A stretch of 64,000 nucleotides of DNA from Tetmemena sp. SeJ-2015 (taxonomy: Eukaryota > Ciliophora > Spirotrichea > Sporadotrichida > Oxytrichidae): positions 1 through 64,000 of the forward strand of contig JAJKFJ010022671.1 of the NCBI GenBank assembly GCA_027382625.1, in the 5' to 3' direction. A model generated the notes under the pieces. It saw only the letters and a list, made by a program, of their open reading frames with translations, made no database searches and was not told where the DNA came from. The position numbers and the translations under genes are program-made. Shown piece after piece: positions 41,101 to 52,000 of the stretch (the stretch's first letter is position 1; each line of letters begins with the position of its first letter).

Positions 41101-44100
41101 TAACTTAAGAGTTTATTCACGCTTAATAATATATTCAAACATAATATCTCATTTATGTAATCACAAACTTTAACAACTTAGTCTGAATGTGTTTCCAAGA
41201 ATGTGTTTGCATTTAAGATTGTGACCTTTATCTTCATTCTCATGAATTGAGTCTTTATAATTGTGAAAGAGTTCCAAATATAGCTATGCTTATTTTTTTA
41301 ATACAACTTTGGAAATTTGGAGGAATTGAAATATATCATTTGGAAAAAGGAATTTATAAAGCTTGAGAAAAATTTAACCCAAATCGAATTTTTATCATAA
41401 GCAAACTGGAAATTAATTCATAGTTGAAATTTTTAAAGCAATGAAGAGATAATTTAAATTGAAATAAAAATAAATGAAATTAGTGAATCACAAAATCAAA
41501 GCTAAGAATTTTTCTTACTTTGAGATATCCTCCTTCACGCAGAGATTCTGCTTGATAAGTTTTAAGATTCAATAAATATCATTAACTAATTTTAAATAAA
41601 TAATCGTAGATCACCTACAGTACTAACTCCATTTGCTGATTAAATGATCAGAATAAATAATGACTCCGCGCGGAATTTCCGCGCAGTAACATTTAGGAAT
41701 TAATGAAACTATTTAAACAAATTTTGCTTAGATATAAGGAATGAGTAAAAGAAAGTATTAATCTTTGATAATAATTATATTTATTAAGGCTACTCTCTAG
41801 TCTTCATCTCATTTATCTTATTAATAAACTAGATTTTTTAATATAAATAAGCTAAAGCCGAGGCCTTATAATTTAATATAAGTTAAATTCAAAGAGGTCA
41901 TTCAAAATTATAAGAAAGATAAAAGCTCATTTCAATGATCTTTGTCATTGAAATTAGAAATATTTATTTTGATTGAGATATAAAAGAAATAAATAAAGTG
42001 ATAAATTTTTGAGAGAAAAGTAAAATTTTATTTATCATATTATAATTTTTGGTCCCTTACTTTATTAAAGTTGTCTTGTATCCTAACGTTCTTCATTCAT
42101 GCTAGTTAGATCTCATTCGTTTTTATTTTTATAAATGAAATAATATATTACTAATTGTGTAATAATAAGATCGAGCGAGGATTGATTTAATTTTTCATTA
42201 CCCTCCAAATTCTCTCTATTTTTACTAATTCTCAGCAATGATTAATTCTAAAAGCAGCTTCCAAAGAGGGAAATATTGCCTGCTGGCTGTGGTGCCGCAT
42301 CTTACAGCTTAGCAACCAAGAATATCACTTCTATAATTATAAACAAAGCAATAACCTTGAACTCGTAAACTTTAGATTATGACTTAGAGAATCTTGCAAC
42401 TTATTTTACTGAAGGAGATTATCAAATTAAAGTGGATGTAATCTTCACATCTTATTTGAGAGATGGCTATGTAAAAGCACTTAAGCCTTACATTCAAATG
42501 CAAATTGTTTGAATATTATTTTAATCACAATCTCTAATTGCATTTACAAATTGTGGCAGTGAATCTGGAAGCGAACAAGTATAACCTAAATTTATCATTG
42601 CCCTACTTTGAGTCAGCAATTGCAGACATTACGATCTAATCTGCTATAAATATTTTATGAATTTCCTAATCTGGCAAGAGCAAAGTTATTTCATTGCCCA
42701 AAGTAATCCTTCCCTCTCAAGGTTAAGAATACGAGATAGCAATACTACCTTCAAGTTCAGTTTTGTAATTAAGTGCCAAGGGTGATCTTATTAAAATATT
42801 ATATATATAATGATTTTAGTAATTACTTATCGCAAGTAGTGACCTAAATCAGTTTGGAGAATTTGAATTTAAGATCAGGCTAAATTTAAAATCCGATCCA
42901 ACAGCTTTCAATTTAAAAATATTGTATGTTGATTTCAATACCTACGATATAAAAGTGACAGTAATAAATCTTTCTCTTGAATCTGAGAATTAAACTTAGA
43001 TAGACAAAGACTTGCTGATCCGCATTAAAACCATATTTTAATACTTCTTGTTTTATCTGAGACTATGAATGCTCGCATTTTTAAGATATCCATGACTGGA
43101 GTAGCTTAAAATAGATTTATAAATTTAAGCATGGATCCTATTCGAAAAAGATCTTTACATATTCCAAAACTTCACCATAATAGCCCAAAAGAGTATGAGA
43201 ATAGATGTATTAACACATCAAAAGCAGTTAGAGATTAAGAACATTAGCATGTAATTTATTTTTCAGCTTTGAGATAACAGATGTTTCATCTAAGACTATA
43301 AAATTACAACTCAATTTTGCTGGCCAGTTAGTCTCCGCAACACAAATTTTTTAATTGACTATCTTTAAGTGACAACTCTAAATGACTTTGCATTTGTTGA
43401 TACAACAGTGAGTTATAAAATACCAAAGCTACTCTATGCAAAATTAAATCAATATTTACAAAATTTCATCCCACCTCAAGTTCTAAAGGTAGCTCTTATT
43501 AGTTTTCATATAAGGATTAATATAGAATTTGACGAACTATCTAAGGCAATATCAAGTGCAATTTAGTGGACTATGGCATCAGTGTTTGGGTCTAACATAA
43601 TCCTTAACTTAATTTTGTAAGGATTGTGCTTTATTTATCACATTTAGGAGTTAGAGTGCTTAGCTGATGTGGGGAGCTATAGAAAACTTTCAATACATTA
43701 CACATTTACCCCTCATCGACGTACTTCTACCAGCAAATATAATTAATGATAAATTCACTTTCCTTCTTCGCTTTGGTAAATGACATCGGTAGTTTCAACT
43801 TGATTCCTGCAACAGGTAAATTGAAATGAGTTTAATGATTTTCAGACGCCGTGAGTAGCGTTCTTGACTTTGACACCATGAGTGATACTTTTTACAGCGA
43901 CTCTTTTGAAAATTATATTACAATTTATTTTGGATTGATGAACTACACCTCTATGAATTTCATTATAAACCTCGGATTTTTATTTTTCCTGACTATCTTA
44001 AACTACTCACTTCTTGTTTTGGGGTTCATTATAAAAATAATTATAGAAGGCTCACCATGCAGCTATAAAAATACTTTTTAGCTCATGAGTAATTTGTCAT

Positions 44101-45291
44101 GTAGAGCTTGTTGATATAGGATATCTAAGATCATCATAAAAAGAGTCAATATAAATGCTTTCTTAAGATTTTTCTAAGAAAGTTTCCTCGAGATCTTTCT
44201 ATGCGCGTTAATTAACCTGGCTTAAGTAAGTTTTATGATTGCTCTAAACACTTATCTTAGTTGAATTACTCTTAAACTGGAGATATCCTTGGAGGAATAT
44301 AATTATTAAACTTTAATACTGAGCATATTCACAATAGCTATCTGCTTTCTTTCTCCTTTGATTGCAATATTTGTTGTAATGAGAACCGTCACAGACAGTG
44401 AATACTAAAACAAGGTTACAAAACTTTATCCAACAATCGTAGAAGAGATTAAAACTTAAGGGATGCCTGTTTTCAATTGGCCAATCCTTATGCTAAGAAA
44501 ATTAGCTTACGTGCTTTCCATTGCAATAGCTGGAAGATATTCTAGCTTAGCTCTGCTGCTAATATAAATTGTATTTCCATTCCTTTAAAAATAAATAAAT
44601 ATATATCGCTTAATTCTCTTTTCTTAGATTTAAAAATATAATTTATTCTTCTCAGATTGAATATTTTTCTACATTTATTGAATATCAAAGTCTACTTTGC
44701 TTTTCATTATATACATCTAAGTCTAGAGGCCTTTCTGTGAAGGCAAGTTCAATAATTAAGCTGTGTTCAATGACTTTGTTCTGCTCTTGATCCTCTATAT
44801 AACTATATCATTTTCTGATGCTTATGAAGTAGAGCCAGATGGTAGAATCAAAATATAATGAATCTTTCATTTTAAGAATAATGATTGGGCTTTTACAAAT
44901 CGCTGTGATAATGCTATACATGTGCATAAACTTCAGCCTAGTAGTTAAGGATTTGGCTGACAATTTTAAACGCTTTTGGCCCAAGCTTAAGACCAAGCTA
45001 AATAGATCTCTATCTAAAATAGATTTAAATTCTAAAGACAAAGTCAGATAGTTTTAAGAGGGGGAGATTGAGTTTCAATAATCAGGCTCGCTTATTTAAC
45101 TTAAAGTCACTCAATCATTTGTATAAGATGAAATATAATCGTCTTACGTTTAGCCCAAAATTAGTAAAAGGAGGAAAATTAGCAATTATAGATCTAAAAA
45201 GAGAATAGTGAATAGAAGAACAAAAGAATTTAGTCAAACTATAAAATAAAATCTCAGGTTTTAAACACCTGAAACTCAATTCTATGATTGA
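35110..45291 (+). CDS. gene 4: propeller, cadherin-like and TRP-like membrane protein (interrupted)
   Basis: First recognisable block from an ATG at 35,110 (QTNAFAVTSSSYGYYLIFGG ... SASSIFVTG); a 44-nt intron leads to HYLGSGSYNDLSLYF. A signal peptide was not found and may lie upstream. More propeller-like blocks: 37,105-37,235 (YIIAGGSMIDTSGAKSLL), 37,275-37,400, 37,830-38,030 (FYFGNLQTTNAQG). Cadherin-like: 38,462-38,625 (IYWLTDCSDFAGNIYY) and 42,270-42,510 (ILPAGCGAASYSLATKN). The 38,878-42,228 element splits this part. Membrane half: 43,357-43,566 (ATQIDYLQVTTLND; IPPQV), 43,567 on (WTMASVFGSNIILNLIL, MWGAIENFQYITHLPLIDV, NDIGSFNLIPAT, GLMNYTSMNFIINLGFLFFL), and from 44,860 a last helix (MIGLLQIAVIMLYMCINFSL) with a long basic tail to TGA at 45,289-45,291. 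Other frame changes suggest further IESs. Confidence 0.72.
35362..35369 (+). other. possible 8-bp IES, repeat TTTG
   Basis: TTTG at 35,358-35,361 and 35,366-35,369. Without removal, TGA follows GLRNTTLAL; with it the frame reads GLRNTTLTMQSVRAVAIRND. The duplicate at 18,455-18,462 has the same arrangement with different bases between the repeats. Confidence 0.5.
35621..35664 (+). other. 44-nt intron in gene 4
   Basis: GTAAGT to TTTTTAG; splicing gives SSIFVTGHYLGSGSYNDLSL. The duplicate at 18,131-18,755 keeps the 5' site but lacks the rest. Confidence 0.75.
35900..37080. other. gene 4 internal stretch, no coding signal
   Basis: AT-rich. Contains a short G-rich run (GGGGGAGGGG at about 36,000) and one CCCCAAAAC, too little to call a telomere-like tract. 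Confidence 0.4.
39422..39461. repeat. perfect 40-bp GC-rich palindrome
   Basis: ACTGCGCGGAAATTCCGCGC followed by its exact reverse complement. It is striking in sequence of about 25% GC. Half of it recurs at 41,666-41,687. Confidence 0.95.
39847..40317 (+). CDS. unrecognised ORF 1 of the 3.35 kb element
   Basis: 157 codons, ATG to TGA. Middle and end read YRRFISHIKKNFKIIFELNY, IIKTQIRPEYKNRKCCSPRL, IPMPDGRPLFYVSEKSIGRK. Unusually few TAA/TAG codons compared with genes in the array. No motif recognised. Two other frames are also open across its 3' end (40,208-40,510 and 40,329-40,640), so frame choice is uncertain. Confidence 0.4.
40329..40640 (+). CDS. unrecognised ORF 2 of the 3.35 kb element
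   Basis: Open frame reading SEKLHVFAFLIRNITQNSMK, DLGPDQKKYIAFMEKKSQTK, EYKEVYVLNIGNEQIKAIYY to TGA; no ATG at its left end. Another protein-like frame follows at about 40,840-41,020 (GDSLGIKIQILEAEPFTCII). Together they could be one broken gene of the element. No family recognised. Confidence 0.35.
41666..41687. repeat. partner half of the GC-rich palindrome
   Basis: Ends GCGCGGAATTTCCGCGCAGT, the same 20 bases as the right half at 39,442-39,461 and the inverse of the left half. Flanking TTTAAATAGTTT occurs outside both sites in opposite orientation, so these sites sit inside longer inverted arms. Confidence 0.9.
43349..43356 (+). other. 8-bp IES in gene 4, pointer AATT
   Basis: AATT at 43,345-43,348 and 43,353-43,356. 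Removal gives SATQIDYLQVTTLNDFAFVD; otherwise the frame reaches TGA. Same codon as the tiny inserts of genes 1 and 3. Confidence 0.65.
43617..43647 (+). other. 31-nt intron in gene 4
   Basis: GTAAGG to CATTTAG; splices NIILNLIL to SQSAQLMWGAIENF. Confidence 0.8.
43816..43845 (+). other. 30-nt intron in gene 4
   Basis: GTAAATTG to TTTTCAG; joins FNLIPAT to DAVSSVLDFDTMSD, matching introns at 2,987 and about 32,447 in genes 1 and 3. Confidence 0.75.
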
Positions 45292-46045
45292 ATAGGCTAT
45301 ATCGAATATTATTATCTTTAATTAGCTTTATTAATTTTTCATCAGCAGTCAAGTGATGAAATATCCTTTAAGAATCAAGAATTAAAATAAATGTGTGATG
45401 TCATTATTATACATTTTAACTAAAAATAATAATTCTTGCTAAAAAGAATAGTTTTTACAAATTAATTTTATTTAGTTTGATAATAAGTCTAAATATTAAT
45501 TTATCAATTTAAAATAAAAATAAAAAACTTGAGATATAATAGCCAATATGGCAATACTTAGAATGAGTGATGCATTAAACTCTATAAATATAGATATAGT
45601 TAATACGTATCTGCTCTCTTTTGTGATAAAATGCACTTTATCCACTTTTATTATAAATATTCAATAAATTTAGGTAATAATCTTTAGAAATCATGAACCA
45701 GAAACACTCTTATCTACTTCAAATCTTGTAAGATTCATTCTTTTTAAATATGACTCTTCTAGTATTCTAATTCTTATGGTTACAATCATAAATATAATAT
45801 CTTAATTGAGTTCTCAAAAGGTTTGACAACCTGCTTCTAATACAAATATGTATTTATTAAAATTATGAATGAAAATCATTACTTTATAAAAGCTGATTAA
45901 ATAAGAAATATATCTTGCTTCAATAGTATTGCACAATTGTCCATTCGTCTTAATTATTAAATTTAGAAAATAAATTTTTATATTTTTTATTAAATTATTT
46001 CGATAACAGTAATTTCCATTGAAATTCGCATAAAATAGCCAGAAT
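45292..46045. other. spacer between genes 4 and 5
   Basis: An open frame from an ATG at about 45,548 (MAILRMSDALNSINIDIVNT, 96 codons) has mildly protein-like composition and might be a 5' segment of gene 5, but no similarity supports it. Otherwise AT-rich. Confidence 0.3.
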
Positions 46046-49000
46046 ATGAAAATTACGTCAATAAGTATCAACTAAGGCTCAAACTCAGATATAAATAAAT
46101 ACATTATCTATATCGTGTTTGGGGGCACCTTGAACAATGCCCAACCATTTCTGGGCTATTACCAAGCCCAAGCAAACTGGAATATCGTCAGATGGCTTAA
46201 TGCTTATGTCACCAACCCCAGTTCACTTTCTGTCAGGTCAGTGCAATATCAAGGAACAGCTTTAGTTGCTATTTAAATTATTTATTTTCACCAGTTCGAC
46301 ACAAAATGAGATAATTGCAAAGTTTAACCTCAAAACTGGGAAAATTGAATCTTCAAAGCAACTTTTAAAAAAATATATATTCGTAGTTTAGAATATGAAT
46401 ACCCCAGCGGGGATGATTCTTGACAGTTCAGATGGCAACATTTATTTTATAGAGTAAGTCTTGTTAGAACTAATATCTCATGCTTGAATAAATAGTATAA
46501 CAGATTGATTATAGTGATACTGGAACAGATATGAAGAGCAGTTTATTTTTATTTATCCAAACTTGACTCAGATTTTAACCTTGCTTGGAGGATCACAAAT
46601 ATCAATGAAATATATTTCAAAATGTTTTTTAATATAGGAAGAATACGAAAGGATACTTGGGTGGAAGAGATATAAAATGAAGTTTTTAACTAAAATGGCA
46701 TAGTAGTCCTGACAATCAGATAGTAACTGTAAGGAACTTGTTTGAATTGACTCCTCGCTCGAATCTCATTAATAACAAAAATTTTATAATTTGAAATTTA
46801 ATTAATCTAATAAGATAGAGCGAAGTGCATACAGTCTCTCACGAAGTCGGATATGATTAACTGAGAGGACATTATAAAACAAATGTCAGAAATCGGCAGT
46901 TATCTATGAGGACCCGAATCCATCAGTTGCAATCCGAAAGGGGGCGAAAATACTTCGAAATAATTATAGAATTTGCAGAGTGGACGTCCTCCATTTCAAA
47001 TCCTGATGTAAAGTCATAGGACAATTAATTAGAATTTTGGGTGGAGAGTTATAATTAAATCAAGATTTCCTTTAGTAATCTTATTTTTTACCAACCCTTG
47101 TTAAATTCATTCGTATTTTAGCCATTTTTATAATAATTTTAAATACTTACAATTTAAATTTTTATAATTAATTTTTTCTAAATAGGGCTTTTTAGTATCA
47201 ATAATTTTCAGAAATTAAAAATAAAATTTAAACTCTCAGGTATCAGCAATTAAAATTTTTTCTATTTTATGTCTGATAAATGGATGATAAAATTAAATAA
47301 TTCACAATAATAATTTTTAATAAATTTTTAAAGATATTCCTTCTATTTAAATTATATTTTTCTATAATTGACTTGAAGGTACATAGACATTTGCAATTTC
47401 TAAAAATTAAACAGTAAATAATTTTAAAATTATTCACATCTAATTTAAGAGATAATTACATTCATTAAAATGCAAAGATAAAAAATAAAGTGAATATTTC
47501 ATTCGAATAAGATTTATAGCAATTCTAGAGAGTAATTACGATTTGTAATTTATAAAATGTTTAAAATTATATCTCTTTAATAGAATTATTTAATCTTAAA
47601 ATTTCTTCAATCTTTCTTCTCAAATTACATAGATTAAATGAGGCAATCTAAAATAAACTCTTTTGATTATTAATTTCTTTTAAATAAAAGTAATAAAATC
47701 CTATATACAAATACTAACTACCTAAGTATCATTGATTTGATGGATATTTATCTGTTAAAATTATTTATTTAAATTTTTGATTAAATATGTTTAATAAGAA
47801 TATAAGAGTATTTATAATGGAATATAATAAAATTGCCATTTATAAAATTTCAATGAGCGGCAATAGCTTATTTGTGGGCGGCGGAGGTTAATATCTTACG
47901 ACTCCAAACAACTAATAAATTATGGTGAGATTTAATTGTAAAGATATTAATGCTTAATGGTTTATGTACAATTCTTCTCTCAAATTAGCAAAGATGGGAC
48001 AACTTTTTTATTTACTTAAAAGAGCTATCTGTTTGGAGAAGCTCCAGATTTGGGATTATTAGGAGTAAATTATCAAGGAGTCTATGTGAGAATAAATAAA
48101 ATCTAATTTTTTTAGACATTTAGCCATTGACGAAGCTAATTCAAGAATATTTGGATGCTTTTCAGGCATTTCTACTACTAAATTTCCGACAGGCAACGGA
48201 GCTGTTGGCTTTTTACTCGTTAATTTTGATGAATTATTTATACTTTTTTATCAATGTTTTAGAAAAAATGTGAAGTTAAAAAATAATAAATTATTTTGTT
48301 GAAAGAATTAATAATTTTAAGATTCAAGTTTCTAAATGAGAAAAAATTAATTTTTTAAGAATCCTATTTAACCGAATAGCTGCTCCTTTTATTTTTGATT
48401 TAAATGCAAATTTTAAATTAGATATATTAACTTTTCACTAATAAGGAGATTTTGTGGTTAATTTTGTTTTTATATTGAAAGTTAACTATATTATAAGTTG
48501 ATGATACAACTAAGTCTGCAGGATTTCAATACGATAATACCAATGAAGATAAATATGTAATTTAAAATTTAAAGTGTAGGAATGTCTAGCTTTGAGATAT
48601 GACTCGGCTTAGGATTAGTTGTACTTTTACTCTTCTAGCGATAATGCAATTTCAGGAAGCCCATTAGAATACAGACTGTTAAATTTAATTATGATTATAA
48701 AATTATGCTGTTTGTTATTGCAAACAGCTTGTTTAATCGCCTAGGCATATTAAATTACCAATTAAATTATTAGTGTTTTAGGACTATAAAAAATTTAGCT
48801 TGATCTCTTCCCAAGATTACAAAATCACCTATTATAGTTAAAATTTAGATTAAAACTTTATTATTTGCTAAAGCTTAAGTTATTAAGTTGCTGATTGAAT
48901 GTTATTCCTTTACCTCTTCTATAAATTCTTTGATTAGATTTATTCGCTTATATCTGAGCAGAGAAAAATCACTCTGCTATGATTAAGCTCTGAAGCAGTT

Positions 49001-52000
49001 ATCTCTCTTTAAAGCAATTGAAATTAAAAGCCTAATTCTATAACTCAATAAACTTAATTTTATAATAAATTAAGGGGTTTTTGTTTTTAAATTAGAATAT
49101 CTTTTTATTAAAATAGTTTTACTTCTTGTTTAGTGAAACTTCTTTCTATCATTTTTACACATTTGGAGCAATTGTTTAAAGTTCTAAACAAATTGCGTTT
49201 GTTGGATCTCCATATACTTCAGCAGAAGCTTGCACTTTAACTTTTTCTGCAACTATGTCAGCCTCTATTACTTTTAATTAAAATTTAAAGTTTGTCGTGG
49301 GAAGTTGCAGACTAATATCCAGTTATTGTTTTGACAGCCTCCAGTTTCTCTAATTCAGGAAGTTAAAGTCTCCAAGATGTAAATTTACCAGCTCAGTATT
49401 CCGATCTTAGAGATTCATAGCTAGCTGAAAATAAAATAACTTTAAATACTTGCAGTTCAGGTCAATACTAACAAATAGTTAAATATTTTTAAGTTGCTAC
49501 ACCTGGATAAGACACTTTATTAAAATATATGAATTTTTATTTTGACTCGTTTGAAGTACTTGGCACTCAAATTTTTTTAATTGTAAAGATGGATATTGAC
49601 GCATACACCTTGAATATTGTAACTTACTCAATCTAGAGTTGTACCGACTTCGCTGGCATCTTATACTTTGACATGGTAAATGAAGATACATCTGAGAAAG
49701 TTATCGATGCAGAGGTGCTGACTCCATTTTCAACTACTCCCTATTCCTACAAAATCAATTCACAGAAACTGAAGTCAAAATAATTATTGCTTCAATAGAA
49801 ATAATTGTTAATGGTGAAGTGAAATAATTAACTAAATTAGATTAGGACTACAACTTTCTGCTTCGTGCTTACTACTATTTGGATGAGAGTGATAAAACTA
49901 ATACTTTGTATTCCTTGAATGAAGAAGTACACTTCTAAATTATTAGCATTTAAATCAGAGTAAATGACTGTGGACTCAGCATCATGGAAAGTACAAAGGC
50001 CTAATTTGAAAGATACCTCCAGTATTAAGTAAATAATGTTTCACTCGACTCGAACTTCGTCCAGTCTTCATACACGCCATCTAGCTGTGGAACTCTCACT
50101 TACCTAGTATCAGATACATTTGATGTTGAAGCCACCACTGAATACTTAGAGATAGATTAATTAAATAACCTTCTAAAAGTCAAATCTTCAAATTATATCC
50201 ACCAATATTTTTTTAATTAAAATTACAAAGATTTGGGAAGGCACAATTTAAATCTAAAAATAAATTATATTTAATATAAATTATACTTTTAAAATAAATT
50301 AAGTTGCAAATTTATAGAATGTTACGATATAGCCAGCAGTCGACACCTCTAAAAGAAGGATTAATCTGACACTTTCAACATTTTAAATATGGATGATTTG
50401 TTTAACGATTGAGGTTTTAATACTGACTGATAAAGTATACTCTGTAAATTATGATCCCTACTTCAATTAAGATATGGATGACATTACTTTTACATCTGGG
50501 GAGGACAACTTAATTCTTATCTATATTTATTTGTTTTCCATTTCCACTAATAGTAAATCCTTAAGACAAAGAATATAAAATGCCTCTGCCATTTGACTGC
50601 ACACCTTGATTAGACAAGTACGCTTAAACCATTACTCTGGAATCAGGTGATAATTAATTGAATATAGTTTTTGTTTTATAATGCCTTGGAAATAAAAAAC
50701 ACAAATGGTCTTTCTGGTATTTTCAAATGCTCTGTTAGCATATATTCAACTCAGGAGAAAAAGGTAATTCGCAGTTCAGAATTCACAATTACATATTCAA
50801 TTTTAATTACTTCAAAAAATATATAAGTTACAACTCCAACATAAACTACCAACTCTATTTTATTTCTCCAAAGATGAGCAATAGCAAGAAATCTAAGCTC
50901 TAAGATATTATATTCAAATATTATTTATAATAAATATCTGTGAATACATAATTAAATACAATAATAAAATTTTATAGAAACGCTTCAGGATAGTTGAGTG
51001 CTCGACTTTATTCCATTAGCAAGTCTGCTCTTGCTACCATAATCTTCGACAAAAATATCTATGTGCCCTTTAATTATACGTTCACGATGCAAGATAGCCT
51101 TAACATCTCCACATTATAAAATAATAAATTCCATCTCTATAACGATTGGTGGGAAGATGATCAAAAACATTTTATATCTTTTATTTATTCCTTACACCAT
51201 AGAAGACATGTTTGCTAATAAGCTTTTAGTATTCCTCTAACTTGGCAGCCTCAAAGATAAAGTCTCTACAACTCAAGTAAGTTTTCCCTTTTTAATCATC
51301 ATTCTTTATAGATCGACAAAGCTTAGATCTACTTCACTAAGTACTATAAGTTTCAAAATGACAAGCAGAACTATATTCTTCCTAATAAATACTGGGTGGA
51401 GGGGAAGATACCTCCTTAGGTTTAAATATAAAATTTCAACTGATTTTTCCTCTTACTCTACTCTTATTAAATTAAATTGTCACTTTAATTGAAATTAATT
51501 TCGAGTTCAATAACTTTGACGATGAGCACTGTATTTGGCTCTAACTTTTTTGTGAGTTTTCTGGTGAGTTAGAGTGCACAACATCTGTGGGGAATGATTG
51601 AGGGCTTTTAATATATTACACACCTCCCTCTCATTAATCTATTGCTCCCTTCAAATACACTATCCTTCTTTGCTTTGATAAATGATATAGGTAGTTTCAA
51701 TCTTCTCCCAGTTGACGGTAATATTAAAGAGTTATTATAATTCCTTTTTAGATGTTAATAATGACTACATCGAATTTTCTGATGAAGGAGATTGAACTTA
51801 CAACTTCGCAATAATAAAAATAAATTTTATTTTATTCGCTTTTGAGATGATGAATTAAATTAAATTACTCCTCCCTTAATTATGTCAAGAATTTGGGATT
51901 TTAAATAATTTAAAAATAAGATTTTTGTACTACTTGCTTCTGCTCTTTCAATAACTTAATAAATTAAAATAATTTTAGTAAAAATAATCGGAAGATAGTT

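Larger units (their letters stand above)
38878..42228. mobile_element. 3.35 kb element with long terminal inverted repeats and a GC palindrome
   Basis: The left end TTAGTAAAAATAGAGAGAAT and the following AATCAATCCTCGCTC, TCTTATTATT are repeated inverted at the right end with about 90% identity over 85 bp. More diverged similarity (e.g. GAGATC...GCATGAA) continues inward. GC-rich palindromic sequences lie at the same distance (~540 bp) from both ends (39,422-39,461 and 41,666-41,687), so the inverted arms are probably about 580 bp. Inside are open frames of unknown type. The element interrupts gene 4 between two cadherin-like blocks, so it should be removed from the somatic gene. Confidence 0.8.

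Noticed and set aside
43740..43780. 10-bp IES at ATA repeats restoring SLSFFALVNDIG in gene 4
   Set aside because: Frame is restored but the 3-bp ATA repeat is too weak in AT-rich sequence to support a boundary.
46540..46570. 10-bp IES at TTTAT repeats in gene 5
   Set aside because: Restores SKLDSDFNLAWRITNINE, but the repeat is low-complexity and several alternative cuts work.
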